64,000 nucleotides of DNA from Diploptera punctata. Taxonomy: Eukaryota; Arthropoda; Insecta; Blattodea; Blaberidae. Within the stretch, counting starts at the first letter, position 1. Each line of letters starts with the position of its first letter. Both the position numbers and the translations under genes were made by a program. The notes beneath the pieces are model-generated. The model did no database searches. It was not told the origin of the DNA and worked only from the letters and a program-made list of their open reading frames with translations. The stretch spans positions 1,240,001 through 1,304,000 of the forward strand of contig JASPKZ010007303.1 of assembly GCA_030220185.1 (NCBI GenBank). The letters run 5' to 3'. This document shows, one piece after another, positions 51,110 through 61,720 of the stretch.

Positions 51110-51310
51110 GGCCTTTGACCTCATCCTACCAACGTTGGGCTGATTTGTAGTATGTGTATGGAGTCCCCCAGCTGGTTTTCTCTACTTGTAGCCGCTATTT
51201 ATTGTAGCTACCCAAATTCATCACGATACGAGGTACTACAACTCTAATTCAACCCAGGAAGTTACTACAGACCTTACGAGCTACGCCTGTGCCTCCCTAC
51301 GTACAGGGGG
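51110..51310 (-). repeat. SINE family 2, fragment
   Basis: The minus-strand matches include GCTACAATAAATAGCGGC and ATCTGTTATTG-like body parts. The head is decayed (CACAGGCGTAGCTCGTAAGG). Confidence 0.55.
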
Positions 51311-52125
51311 TAGATGTTGCCAAACTCATAATAACGGTATTTGTTTGTTTAGGGAGGGGAGGAGGGGGAAGGTTAGCAGTACTTTTTCCTAATCTATGTA
51401 CTATACATTTAAGAAAACATAGCTTTTCTTTTACGGCATGCAAACTAGTTTTATAGTAAATATGAGAGTCGACACTTTCACACAGGATAGCAGGATAGTA
51501 TAGGTCCGCACGAGCTCAGTGACAAGTGGTAACGGTTTTTTTCTTTAAGAGGGGGTGGCTTGGACGGCTACAACTTACAACTCTGTACCTGCTGTGTAGC
51601 ATATTTCAGTTTTATTTAAGAATTTTTCTCAAGAAAATACTGTTAAAATTGCAATAGAGTTATAATAGCCCAAAAATTGATTTCTTGTTCATAGAACCAG
51701 AACAATGCAATGTGCGCTAATAATAATAACGTTTAGAAACAAGTTTTGAGATTGATTTGTAATAGATACTAAATTATAACTTTTTTACGTTATCCGAAAA
51801 ATGTATTGGGACTTTATGATTTCATAATGTGAAAATAATGGCGCGCGCTTGATTGCGCCGAGAGATGCTTCAGGGTGGAGATCTGGTTGAGTCCGTATCA
51901 GCCAACTACTTAACAGGGTCATTATTAGAGCAAGATTTTAATGCACAATAAAATAATTTTTTTTGTAAGCCCATGTTTTCCCTTTACAGAGATTTAGGCG
52001 CTCTCCCCCTACAGGGAAGAATTTTAACCATACTAATTTAGTTACCCTTGTTTTCGTATAGATGTCATTTTGAGTGGTCCGGGGTCAGCGTTCCGCCTCA
52101 TACTGACATCTAGGAAACCAAGGTA
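51311..52125. other. Gap, nothing recognised
   Basis: A purine-rich stretch (about 51350-51380) and a GCGCGC-containing stretch (about 51840) stand out, but no gene or repeat is supported. Confidence 0.35.
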
Positions 52126-52337
52126 GTACTAGGACGGGAAAATTCGGTAAATTTTGCTTAGAGGCCTTTTCATTCAGGCTTAAAGATTTTTTACGAGCCT
52201 GAAAATCTTCAGACTCGGGATCCACGGCTTAAAGTCCCACCCGGAGGACTTGCTCCTTGGATTTTTCCATCCTAAAAAATCCATCGACCCTCGGGACCAG
52301 AGGCAAGGAGCATAACCACTAGTCCACCGCGGCCGAT
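52126..52337 (-). repeat. SINE family 5, head and body
   Basis: On the minus strand: GCCGCGGTGGACTAGTGGTTA (A box), GAGGGTCGATGGATTTTTTAG (decayed B box), GGAGCAAGTCCTCCGGGTGG and GAGTCTGAAGATTTTCAGGC. It matches 4075-4220. Confidence 0.65.
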
Positions 52338-52434
52338 ATAATTAATTATAAAAATGCAATAATGCACTAATAATTACCAAAACAATGCACTAAAATAATG
52401 CAATATGATATTTATAAAATTCACATTTGCTGGT

Positions 52435-52583
52435 AAATATAAGGTGTTTATTTTTTAGTACTGCATCGCAATGTACGACAAACAACTGCTGTAGATTGTC
52501 GAATGAGAACAATTTTTGATTGTCTCTTAATGATGATTTGTACATCGAGAAATTCCTTTCCACTTCTAGTGATACTAAAGGTG
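52435..52583 (-). pseudogene. hAT-type transposase C-terminal fragment
   Basis: The minus frame is SPLVSLEVERNFSMYKSSLR, DNQKLFSFDNLQQLFVVHCD and AVLKNKHLIFTSKCEFYK. SxExERxFSxYKxxLxDN is the dimerisation-end motif of hAT enzymes and the CGBP1-like proteins derived from them. CACCTTTAG just upstream could be a splice acceptor, but no partner exon is seen. Confidence 0.55.
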
Positions 52584-52599
52584 AATATTAAAAAAAAAA

Positions 52600-53005
52600 C
52601 TATATCACTAGATTGAAAATAAAGTTCTTATGAGATTTTTTTGGACCAAAGAGAGATAAACAGACAGGGGAATGGAGATGACTACATATCAGTGAACTAC
52701 ATGATCTTTATATAAAACCAGATATAATAAGAACAGTTAAATCTCGTAGACTGCGATGGGCAGGATTTGGGGCACGAATGGGGTATTGGGGTATGAAAGA
52801 GGGACATGGAAACTTTGAGTAGAAATACCAGAGGGAAAACGCTCAGTTGGTAGATCAAGAATGAGGTGGGAGAGTAACATTAACCATGATTCGAGAGAAG
52901 TAGATTATACAGGGGATGATTGGAAAACTATTAACCCAGGATAGGGGCGTATGGAGAGCGTATGTCCATGCTGACATGAACCTACGTGTTCGATAGAGCA
53001 AGTGA
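52600..53005 (+). pseudogene. RTE-like LINE 3' fragment
   Basis: Decayed ENKVLMRFFWTKER, TGEWR, ELHDLYIKPDIIRTVKSRRL, RWAGFGARMG, SVGRSRMRWESNI and EVDYTGDDWK, then the 3' end CATGAACCTACGTGTTCGATA. Confidence 0.75.
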
Positions 53006-53009
53006 GTTA

Positions 53010-53360
53010 ATTTTTTTAAAGTAAGAGTTCATATTTCACATCCGTATAATATAACTGGGAGAATAACTCTTTTATATATTTTCAATTAACTTTTTTGAGA
53101 GACGCTGGGACGACAAGAGTCCCTGTTAATGTATAATGGCATACATTTCTAGAATTTAATTTCTTTGTGCAACTTATTCCTTCCTGTTTGTGATTATTGT
53201 TCCTAGGTATTTGAATTTAACCACTTCCTCAAAATTTCCCTCACTTGCATTAACTGTTAGTTTTATTGATGTTTACTTCTAGCTCCAATTTCTTAGTGTT
53301 ACTCAATAGAGTGCGTGTGTCGGCCCTAAATATCTCACGGCTATCGCCTGATAACACTAG
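53010..53360 (-). pseudogene. RTE-like LINE fragment, opposite strand
   Basis: Antisense blocks CATATTTCACATCCGTATAAT, GTGCAACTTATTCCTTCC, TAGGTATTTGAATTTAACC and TTTCTTAGTGTTACTCAATAG match the FKYLGT..LLSNTKKLG region. Confidence 0.7.
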
Positions 53361-53584
53361 CAGCTAGTTAATAGCAAATCTCTGGATCTGAGGCGATGTG
53401 TTGTGAATTGAAAACTAGAATTTTCTTAAAAGTAGATTAAATTCTCCACGAGTTGTATCAACCAGACTTTCAGCTGTTTTTAAGAATAATGGCGAACCTA
53501 TATCATATTAACGACAATTTAAAGGTGTATCCATTATTTTGTAAATCCCCTGTATTTAGAATTCATTTTGATATCTGAACTTCA

Positions 53585-53715
53585 TTAATTGAGAGAAGTA
53601 GATTATACAGGGGATGATTGGAAAACTTTAGCTCACGATAGGGATGCATGGAGAGCTTATGTCACGCGCAGCCAAGAACTTACGTGTTTGATACTGCCAG
53701 TGAGTTATTATTATT
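53585..53715 (+). pseudogene. RTE-like LINE, last about 130 bp
   Basis: REVDYTGDDWKTLAHDRDAW and the 3' end ACGCGCAGCCAAGAACTTACG, then GTGAGTTATTATTATTATTAC. Confidence 0.7.
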
Positions 53716-53719
53716 ATTA

Positions 53720-54195
53720 CTTACTTACTTACTTACTTACTCACTGGCACTATCGAACCCGTAGGTTCATGGCCGCGCGGACATACGCTCTCCATACATC
53801 CCTATCCTGAGCTAATGCTTTCCAATCATTCCCTGTATAATCCACTTCCCTCAAATCATAGTTAATGTTATTCTCCCACCTCATTCTTGGTCTACCAACT
53901 GGGCGTTTTCCCTCTGGCTTTCCTACAAGAAGCTTCCATGCAAGTCTTTCATTCCCCATACGTGCAACATGTCCTGCCCATCGCAGTCTACGAGACTTGA
54001 TTATTCTTATTATATCTGGCTTCCTATAAAGACCATGTAGTTAATTGTTATGTAGTCTTCTCCATTCACCTGTCTGTTCATCTCTCTTTGGTCCAAAATT
54101 TTTTCTAAGTACTTTATTCTCACATACTTGTAATCTCCTTTCCTCCCTTAAAGTAAAAGTCCATGTTTCGCACCCATATAATATAACTGGTAAAA

Positions 54196-54197
<2 letters not shown>
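53720..54197 (-). pseudogene. RTE-like LINE 3' fragment
   Basis: The minus frame 53750-53959 reads RMGNERLAWKLLVGKPEGKR, PVGRPRMRWENNINYDLREV and DYTGNDWKALAQDRDVWRAY. Upstream, YGCETWTFTLREERRLQVCE and NKVLRKNFGPKRDEQTGEWR are readable. The TAAG-tail complement is at 53719-53741. An ATT microsatellite replaces the upstream part. Confidence 0.82.
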
Positions 54198-54269
<72 letters not shown>

Positions 54270-54270
54270 C
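54195..54270. repeat. ATT microsatellite
   Basis: About 25 ATT units. Confidence 0.92.
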
Positions 54271-54835
54271 AACATATCATCTCCTGAGGGAACTCATATC
54301 TCTATCGAGCGCGTTCCCGGGTGGCGGAAATGCCCCCAGTTAAAAGAGGTATGAGGGAAATCAAATACCTCCCACGGATCAAACAAGCCGGACAAATCAG
54401 ACCGCAACTGCAGTGGATACAACTGATCTAGGACAAGGTATTCCGTAAATTAAACCTCTGATTCACCATGTGAGGAATTATTCACAGAGCCAATTCCCCT
54501 GTAACAATGTCTTTTCGGAAAATACAATTTTTAAAATCCAAATACTGATAATATAAACTTGATAGGAACTATAAGTAGAAACTGGCAAAGAAAAGGATAT
54601 ATAATGTTGGTGAATTGAATGTTTGAAGATTACATAATACATTAAAGAAATTGTTTAAAATATACAAAATACAAAGGTTGTATTTACAGAAACGAAGATA
54701 ACTGTTGAAAATCAAGTTGCTTATTTACATTTGTCTCAAAATAAGCCGAGTAAAAAGTTGGGAATCAATAATGATTAAAAGAAAATACGAGAAGGCTCTG
54801 AATAAGATATTTGTTACTAATTGGAAGGCTATGGA
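54271..54835. other. Gap, nothing firmly recognised
   Basis: 54280-54440 (CGAGCGCGTTCCCGGGTGGC, CAACTGCAGTGGATACAACTG) is more GC-rich than its surroundings and may be a LINE leader. The rest is AT-rich. Confidence 0.35.
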
Positions 54836-54837
54836 GA

Positions 54838-55063
<226 letters not shown>

Positions 55064-55077
55064 ATTAATCTAAATGT

Positions 55078-55427
55078 ATTAATTAAATAAAAATAAAACG
55101 TATTTTTATTTGATTTTCACATTTATTATATAATTCAGTGACAGCTGTTTCGGTACACTGTACATTCTTCAGACATGTTAACAAATTATGAATTGTGTTC
55201 CAACTGATCTAAGCTACTGTACCTTCTTCAGACATGTTAACAAATTATGAATTTTGTTCCAACTGATCTAAGATCTGTATTCTAGCTTAGATCAGTTGGA
55301 ACACAATTCATAATTTGTTAACGTGTCTGAAGAAGGTACAGTGTACGGAACAGCTGTCACTAAATTATATAATAATATGAAAATCAAATAAAACTATGTT
55401 TTATTTTTATTTAATTAATAAATATGG
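55078..55427. repeat. Palindromic Penelope-like terminal relic with internal duplication
   Basis: TTAATTAAATAAAAATAAAAC, TTATTTGATTTTC and GTGACAGCTGTT recur inverted at the right. The left arm holds a duplicated block about 59 bp apart (TTCTTCAGACATGTTAACAAA twice). Hammerhead-like cores: 55142-55174 minus (UGUAC/GUACA-type stem, CCGAAACAGC) and 55324-55357 plus. Confidence 0.65.
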
Positions 55428-55577
55428 ATTTTCATCAAGTAAACACCAACTCATTTGATTATTAAATCTAAATGTATTTAATAAATGAATTGCGATTTTT
55501 ATTGTAGGAATCTATGCATCAAGTGAGTATGGAAACGATAATATTTTTAAAAATGAATTATATAAAATTATAAATTA

Positions 55578-55581
55578 CTAA

Positions 55582-55655
<74 letters not shown>
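55578..55655. repeat. AAT microsatellite
   Basis: About 25 AAT units with one TATTAAT interruption. Confidence 0.92.
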
Positions 55656-55657
<2 letters not shown>

Positions 55658-55659
55658 GA

Positions 55660-56185
55660 ATAACAATAATATATAAACTAATAATAAAATAATACACATT
55701 TGACTAGCGTTTGTCTTACTTCATAGTAATATGTATCAATTTTATCATAATTTATTAATGTAAAAATATTAAGGAATGTAAGAAACATAAAATACATAGG
55801 CTATTCAAACAAAATAAAAATACGGAAGTCTGGTATATAATATATGGAAACTTTTTATTTCATACATGGGAATATTTTTTAATAGCAATTAAATTGTCCT
55901 ACATTAATTTCCGGTGTTTTTGTGAAATAATTTGCTGACGTAAACCTCAGAGTTAATCAGTCTCTAATGTAGGCCTATTAAAATGTCGGTGTTTGGCAAT
56001 TCTTTAAGGTTAGGTCACTACTCTTAATTATTATGTTTAAGTGGATCTAAATATTTAAATTAGATAAACATTACATTTAAAGTAGTGTTAAATTCCCAAT
56101 AAATGTCTTCTTAACTAAGAAGCCGCCATTTGCAAAGATAGAAGCTATGGTTTCAAGCATTTGGCGCGAGGGAATTACAACGTAC
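55660..56185. other. AT-rich gap, nothing recognised
   Basis: No supported gene or repeat. Confidence 0.35.
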
Positions 56186-56188
56186 ATA

Positions 56189-56306
56189 AGAGAAAAATTT
56201 GCGTCTAGATCGTAACTCGCCTCGGTAGCTCAGTTGGTAGAGCACTTGGCCCGGAAAGCCAAGGGTCCCGGGTTCGAGTCCCGGTCTAGGCGAAAATTTT
56301 TCTCTT
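56189..56306. mobile_element. Short inverted repeat enclosing a tRNA-like gene
   Basis: AGAGAAAAATTTGCGTCTAGA (from 56189) is inverted at 56285-56305 as TCTAGGCGAAAATTTTTCTCT, with 2-3 mismatches. The right arm overlaps the tRNA 3' end and its terminator. It resembles the arms around pairs 1-3, which also end in ATTTTTCTT-type sequence. Confidence 0.6.
56219..56292 (+). tRNA. tRNA-like gene, best-formed in the window (anticodon uncertain, possibly GGA)
   Basis: GCCTCGG/TCTAGGC gives an acceptor stem with one mismatch and one wobble. The D stem is GCTC/GAGC around AGTTGGTA, the anticodon stem CTTGGC/GCCAAG, and the T arm CCGGGTTCGAGTCCCGG is perfect. The A box (TAGCTCAGTTGG) and B box are consensus. 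A 7-nt loop CCGGAAA puts GGA at the anticodon, but base 33 is C rather than U and the six-pair stem is unusual. TTTTT follows within a few bases. It may be a SINE-founding or pseudo-tRNA. Confidence 0.55.
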
Positions 56307-56514
56307 CAAATATATTACATTTAAAATTTCATATTTGTAACATACATAGAATCCTGTATCCTAGGTCTATAGGCATGTCATTTACAGTAGACGTAATTGT
56401 AAGACACAGTTTTGAGATAACATTGTTAAGTCTAATATTACAATCATAAAAATCATAAGACAGCATAAATTCGGTGTAGTAGGCAAAATGTAGGCCTAAG
56501 TAAATAAGTAAAGT

Positions 56515-56890
56515 ATTAAAGAATATTTGGGCCAAAAAGAGATGAACGGAGAGATGAATAGAGAAAACTACATAATAGTGAGCTACATGATATGTATAGG
56601 AAGCCAGATATAATAAGAACAGTTAAGTCTCGTATGCTGCGATGGGCAGGACATGTGGCACGTATGGGGTAAGAAAGAGGTGCATGGAAGCTTCTGGTAG
56701 GAAAATCAGAGGGAAACCGTCCAGTTGGTAGACCAAGAATGAGGTGGGAGAATAATATTATCCATGATTTGAGGGAAGTAGATTATACAGGGGATGATTG
56801 GAAAACATTAACTCAGGATAGGGATGTATGGAGAGGTTATGTCCGCGCGGCCATGAACCTACGGGTTCAATAGAGCCAGTGAGTTAGTTA
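56515..56890 (+). pseudogene. RTE-like LINE 3' fragment
   Basis: GPKRDE, RKLHNSELHDMYRKPDIIRT, VKSRMLRWAGHVARMG, a stop, then ERGAWKLLVGKSEGNRPVGR, PRMRWENNIIHDLREVDYTG and the 3' end GCGCGGCCATGAACCTACGG. Confidence 0.78.
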
Positions 56891-57144
56891 TTAAAAATAT
56901 TATTTAGCATTTAATGAAATATTACCTATAAACACTGACGCTTTCCTGCATTGTTATCTTATAAATATTTTATGGAATATATTGTGGTAGGTATTTTAGT
57001 TAAACTGAACCAATATACTGTCCTACGAATGTATGTACATTCGAAAAAAGTTAATATAATTTTTCCGATAAGTATTATTAATTGTCAGTAAAAGTCCACC
57101 ATTATCTTAAATAGTGATGATATATTACACAAAGTCAATAAAAA

Positions 57145-57440
57145 ACCCAAATCACCAATTTAAAAAGTTAAAAGGGTCAACGCGTTTTAGTAGCGAAGCT
57201 ACCATTATCAAGATTTAATGAATATATTGTACATTTTAGATTAAATAGAAATGATAAATGTGGGGTTGTTCATATTTGTAATTACGGTCAAATTATTGAT
57301 GAAAGTAATCTCAGTATGATTAGACCGGTCATTGATTTCAAATTCCTTGATGTCTTTGAAAGTTTAGAAATAAAAAACAAAGATAAAATTATGAATAACA
57401 ACAGAGGCCCTATTCCAGCCCGTGACCTCCTTTAATTAAT
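57145..57440 (+). pseudogene. Penelope-like C-terminal relic
   Basis: A plus frame reads KCGVVHICNYGQIIDESNLS, MIRPVIDFKFLDVFESLEIK and NKDKIMNNNRGPIPARDLL to a TAA. The FKFLDVFESL..N...MN...GPIP order resembles the tail of another Penelope lineage. The nuclease core is lost. Moderate confidence. Confidence 0.45.
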
Positions 57441-57639
57441 TAAAAGAGAGGAGAATTAGTTCTATACTGTCAAATGTTATTTAAAATAAATTATGCCATG
57501 TGACCTACTTTGTTTCTTTATCTGATTTTTAGTTTCACATTTCACTTCGTTTTTCTTTAGTTAATATTATGTCCTGATTTTGGTATCTTTACAGTATATA
57601 TAGATGTCCCCAACCTTTAGGTCAAAATTATACAGACAA

Positions 57640-58490
57640 CAGAAGACTCTGTTTGGAGCATTTTGACATACTGGACCAGTGGTCGGAAATTAATATTTTG
57701 GATGCTACACCATCTTGAAGATCATTTGCAAGCTGCTTTTTTTACACTCATCACCAACTTAGAGCCCAGAGCAATTGTTGAAAGTGGCGACTACCTGTCT
57801 CAATACATCCATTACAAAAACGCATGACATTTTGTCGCACTCTCTCCAAAATCGCTGGCGTCTGTTGCACAATGGTAGCGGCGGCTAAGGACCCTAGCAA
57901 GCAGTACATCTTCAGTTTCTACTGGAGTTTCATACATCATGTGCCTTCATAAGAAAAAAACCCAGAGGAATGAGTTCCGGCGATCGCGATGACCATAGTA
58001 TAGGACCTCCCCTTCCAACCTAGCTCCCTGGACCAGCTCTTGAGGACGCCCTTTAATGAGCAGTCTCACTCGTACGTTCACATCCAACGGACAATAAATG
58101 TAGTTTGAGATGACGACATGCGGCGAAACTTCTCACATCTGCCTACATCGTCCTGCCAATACGCCGGGCTCTAATTCTGACTGCACCGTACATTAAATGT
58201 ATGTCTGCCAAGTTCCTGTGACACTAGTAGATATTCCATCTTGAACAGTCAGTCATACACTGTGAAGCCAAAAGAAATAACACTGAAAGAGAAAGCTGCC
58301 TAGACAGTTTGTCTATGAACAATTAAAAGACAGTTTATAGAACGCTCCTAACATATTTTTTTAAGATGCGCGTGGCGCGCGTCCAAAATATTATATTGCC
58401 GACCACTGGCCCCCTCTAACAAAAAACTCACAATATAGGAGTCTTCGACCCTAAAAGATTTGGCGGACACCCTGTAATTATTAGTATGTA
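57640..58490 (-). pseudogene. Transposase C-terminal relic related to that at 6330-6860
   Basis: Minus pieces: RRPGVLAGRCRQM, LLIKGRPQELVQGARLEGEV, an RDRRNSFLWVFFL block, RHMMYETPVETEDVLLARVL and CNGCIETGSRHFQQLL-type residues. YETPV..E..LLARV matches YQTPVESRMGLLARI of the first copy. The terminus GGACACCCTGTAA at about 58470 matches ACACCCTGTA at 6985. Multiple stops. Confidence 0.55.
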
Positions 58491-58889
58491 GTTTCATTTG
58501 TATTTCATCTTGAGATTATGTCCCCTAATAAGAGTCAAATCTTTGTCCGATCAAGTACATTGTCAGCATGTTATTAGGGGTGTCGTTTTGTGTTAGTTGT
58601 CGAATAGGTTATGTATAAATCGCTCAACTGATCACACTGTTTTCCTTCATTTTTACGAATCACATCAGTTTGTATTTTCTAAATGTTAAACCGTCTATAG
58701 ACACGTAAAATAAAAACGAAGATTTATTCTAATGCAAATGGTACAATTTATTATAGAAGAATGTAAATTACGATCCGAGGAAAACAAGGAGACATTACAT
58801 AATGGAAAAACCTTCCAATCCTAATTAATATGATGTAGGAATATAAAACAACTGCAATTCTTCTTGAAATTTATTCATCCAACTTATGA
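58491..58889. other. AT-rich gap, nothing recognised
   Basis: No supported gene or repeat. Confidence 0.35.
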
Positions 58890-58892
58890 AAG

Positions 58893-58943
<51 letters not shown>

Positions 58944-58970
58944 ATGATATGATATGATAAGAAAAATAAA

Positions 58971-59040
58971 TGCCTGAACGGCATTTGAACCCGGACCTCT
59001 GGGTTGGTACCCCAGCGTGCTATCCATTACACCATAAAGC
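58971..59040 (-). tRNA. tRNA-like unit, left member of pair 3
   Basis: The minus strand shows GGTGTAATGGATAGCACGCT (A box), a CTGGG/CCCAG anticodon-type stem with 7-nt loop, and GGGTTCAAATGCCG (B box, one change). The 5' acceptor strand is damaged (GCTTTAT). Confidence 0.45.
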
Positions 59041-59058
59041 AAATCCAATTCAACCACT

Positions 59059-59106
<48 letters not shown>

Positions 59107-59276
59107 TCCATTATTACTAGATGTTGCGAGAAATAATAATAAAAATATTCTCTTTAATTTGCTTACTTGTTATAGTCAGCTACTAGGTGGCAGTGAAGAC
59201 CGAGTGACATCTAGTAATAATGGAGAATATAATATATATAAGAAATATAAGAAATATAAGTGTTTGAATTGGATTT

Positions 59277-59346
59277 GCCTGGTGGTGTAATGGATAGCAC
59301 GCTGGGGTACCAACACAGGGGTCCGGGTTCAAATCCCGTTCAGGCA
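59277..59346 (+). tRNA. tRNA-like unit, right member of pair 3
   Basis: GCCTGGTGGTGTAATGGATA, GGGTTCAAATCCC (B box) and a CAGGCA end. The acceptor GCCTG/CAGGC pairs. It is followed by TTTATTTTTCTTATG. The anticodon arm has CTGGG opposite ACAGG, so it is imperfect. Confidence 0.48.
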
Positions 59347-59419
59347 TTTATTTTTCTTATGTCATATTAAGCTTGCATTGCTCAATGCCAAAAAAATAAT
59401 TATATATATATATATATAT

Positions 59420-59770
59420 TTTTTTTTTATTTATCTTCTTCACTTCCTGGTTTAGGCAAGAGTTGCCTGTTCCGTCTTTGTGAAGAATACGAGTAATGTG
59501 TTTTCCTCTGATCGCGGTACCAACGCTATGCAGAGTAGACCATTGGTGGGGCTGCCACCTCGAAGCTTTAGGTCCAGCTCCTGGATGTACTAACCCCATC
59601 TAGAGGGTTGCCACTTCTGCCAGCCTATTAAAAATTAGTTGTCGTTGTGGACTTTACTCTTGTTTCCCCGAGCATGGGTCTCTTATCATTCCAGAGAAAT
59701 GACCTCCTCTTCCCATCAGTTCTCCGACCCAAATCGCCGAAGGGATTCTATACCACAACCTTGATTTGGG
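59420..59770 (-). repeat. Non-coding LINE end of the GAAG-tail family
   Basis: The minus strand ends GACGGAACAGGCAACTCTTGC, TAAACCAGGAAGTGAAGAAG, as at 32055-32176. The preceding 300 bp (GGTGGCAGCCCCACCAATGG, TGATAAGAGACCCATGCTCG) is GC-richer and unassigned. Confidence 0.55.
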
Positions 59771-59872
59771 TTAATCGGACTAGCTAATATCCGGCGTGCG
59801 CTGCTACGCCTAAATAAATTAAATATGTTTTTATGTTTAGTTGAATAAGTATAAAAGAAAAAAAAAACTTAC

Positions 59873-60300
59873 TTACTTACTTACTCACTGGCACTATCGA
59901 ACCCGTAGGTTCATGGCCGCACGGACATAAGCTCTCCATACATCCCTATCCTGAGCTAATGCTTTCCAATCATTCCCTGTATAATCTACTTCCCTCAAAT
60001 CATAGTTAATGTTATTATCCCACCTCATTCTTGGTCTACCAACTGGGCGTTTTCCCTCTGGCTTTCCTACAAGAAGCCTCCATGCAAGTCTTTCATTCCC
60101 CATACGTGCAACATGTCCTGTCCATCGCCCAGTTGAACCCATGTCCGCATTTCTTGACGGTTCTATTTTTACGGTGAAAGATCGTCACTCTTTCGACCAA
60201 GGTACTTTTTTCGTCTGGCTTATCACCTTCGACCAGTCCGGCATGGGTAACCCTATTGGCAGCAAAGCTACCGCCGGCATAGCTCTCAGGATCATTTAAG
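59873..60300 (-). pseudogene. Short RTE-like LINE derivative, 5' leader joined to 3' end
   Basis: The minus strand reads DPESYAGGSFAANRVTHAGL, VEGDKPDEKSTLVERVTIFH, RKNRTVKKCGHGFN, then directly WAGHVARMGNERLAWRLLVG, KPEGKRPVGRPRMRWDNNIN and DYTGNDWKALAQDRDVW and the 3' UTR with TAAG tail. The leader-like part, recognised only by memory of similar repeats, is fused in frame to the last about 80 residues. The endonuclease and reverse transcriptase are missing. Confidence 0.65.
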
Positions 60301-60639
60301 CAAAAAACCTACAAATTTATATCGTAATTATTTTTAGATACCTTGTGCTGATTACCCGGCGTTGCGCGCGGGATTTATTTATTCCGATCTTCTTTACATC
60401 AATGAGGTGAAAGATAATGGTTATTAAGAGTTATCCGTGAAAGAGAGATATATGCTCTTGCGACTTTTTTTGTAGATTTCTTTTTGAAATATTTAATTCT
60501 GAGCACATTAATTTGGTGTATTTGTTATGATTCAGGTAGCGTAAACCATTTAAGCGTCCAAAAGAGAATCTTTTAGTGCTTTGATGAACTTTTCTTTTAG
60601 CTCCGGCTCTGCAGTTCTTTTATTGAATGCCCCAGGTTA

Positions 60640-61000
60640 TCCTTTCGACATTTCTGGTGTTATCTCCTGGCACTGACGTAATTGTTTAACCCACTTCTGA
60701 TGTGGCGCTTGTAAGGCTGGGTTAAGGTGCCCCAATGATATGATGGGTGATGATGATAGTGGTGCGCCAGGAGAGTCCTTAATTCTAAACTTAATCTATT
60801 GCGAATATGAATGGTGATGATTGTATTGGCCAGATTATTTTCGGGGATCATTTGGGCCTTAAAGTTTCCTGAAATTTGTCTTACAGCCCAAGAAAAACCT
60901 CGAAATAACGTCACCGAGGAATCTTGTCCCGTCCGGGGAACGACCCGGGCCCGCTGCATGGCAAGGCAACACGCTACATCGAGACCACAGCGGTGGACCC
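60640..61000 (-). repeat. SINE family 1B, complete
   Basis: Minus head: GTGGTCTCGATGTAGCGTG (A box), GGGTCGTTCCCCGGACGGG (B box, damaged), GGTGACGTTATTTCGAGG, then the 1B body and GTGGGTTAAACAATTACGTC. Confidence 0.72.
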
Positions 61001-61339
61001 GACCCCATAGTAATATCGATAATTTGTTATAACCGTAATATTAAAAAAAATCTCTAAATAATGGTAAAATCCATTAAAATCGATGAGGTAGTTTTTGAGT
61101 CCATGATGGAAAGACCGACTCACAGACACTCATTTTTATATTATATAAGATTTTAAAAAAGTGTGTTATATAATTATTTTATAATGTATTTAGATTTGTA
61201 TTAAATTATATTGCGAGATGATGCAATCGTTGTATCTGTATGAAGGGGTCGCTTTTCTAAACGCTATACAAGCTTCTCCGCGTGGCGTTTGTGTTTTGTT
61301 GGTGTGCAACACAGTTGAATATTAAAATGGCGTACGTTG

Positions 61340-61346
61340 TATAAAA
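61340..61346 (+). promoter_or_regulatory. Candidate TATA box
   Basis: TATAAAA followed by a GTGCGTGCGTGTGC stretch that is CpG-rich for this window. A short frame starts 85 bp downstream. Speculative. Confidence 0.25.
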
Positions 61347-61430
61347 CCCGTGCGTGCGTGTGCAAAACTTAATAAACAAAGTTTGTAATAATTGTGATAG
61401 TTGTTTAAGCGTGTGCACAGTGTTTTAGTA

Positions 61431-61508
61431 ATGTTTAACGCGTGTTTTGATGTGTGTAAAATGGACACAGGAAGTGGGGGTGTCTTGAATTCTGCACAAG
61501 GTTCGTAG
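61431..61508 (+). other. 25-codon frame, possible first exon
   Basis: MFNACFDVCKMDTGSGGVLN then SAQGS and a stop. CACAAG|GTTCGT at 61500 could be a weak donor. No family is recognised and no partner exon is seen before the window ends. Confidence 0.2.
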
Positions 61509-61720
61509 ATTTGTGTTATGATATTTGTAAGTTTATTGCTAACCGCTTGGTAATTGATGTTATCAAAAATCTCTCTGTTTAACCTTAGTTTGACCTCCAT
61601 CTTAAAGGTACCTAGTTTCCAACATGCAGCGGTCGGAGAATTTGAAAAACCTTACACAGATTCTATCTTATTTTACTTTCACGTATTAATTTTTTATTCA
61701 ATACAAACTAACACTCTGGG

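Larger units (their letters stand above)
58890..59400. mobile_element. Palindromic element with paired tRNA-like genes, copy 3
   Basis: TA tracts (58896-58940, 59069-59104) border two inverted tRNA-like units (58971-59040 minus, 59277-59346 plus), 3' ends outward, each adjoining ATAAGAAAAATAAATG or its inverse. An inner inverted repeat pairs CTCCATTATTACTAGATGT with ACATCTAGTAATAATGGAG. The right flank TATTAAGCTTGCATTGCTC is the inverse of the left flank of copy 1, so the two loci share ancestry beyond the tRNA units. Confidence 0.72.
59780..61150 (+). repeat. Family C element with LINE and SINE insertions
   Basis: Starts GACTAGCTAATATCCGGCGTG and GCTGCTACGCC, interrupted at 59873-60300 by a LINE derivative. 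It continues GATTACCCGGCGTTGCGCGC, GAGTTATCCGTGAAAGAGAG and ATGATTCAGGTAGCGTAAACC, is split by SINE 1B (60640-61000), and ends GACTCACAGACACTCATTTTT (about 61115-61140), the same 3' end type as 12850. Confidence 0.6.
61151..61720. other. Gap with a possible promoter
   Basis: No mobile element is recognised. See the TATA-like entry at 61340 and the mini-frame at 61431. Confidence 0.35.

Noticed and set aside
56219..56292. Confident functional tRNA-Ser(GGA)
   Set aside because: There is no long variable arm as expected for tRNA-Ser, base 33 is not U, and the acceptor has a mismatch, so only a tRNA-like call is made.
61322..61600. 92-residue minus-strand frame
   Set aside because: It runs through a region better explained as promoter-like on the other strand, and no homology or splice support is seen.
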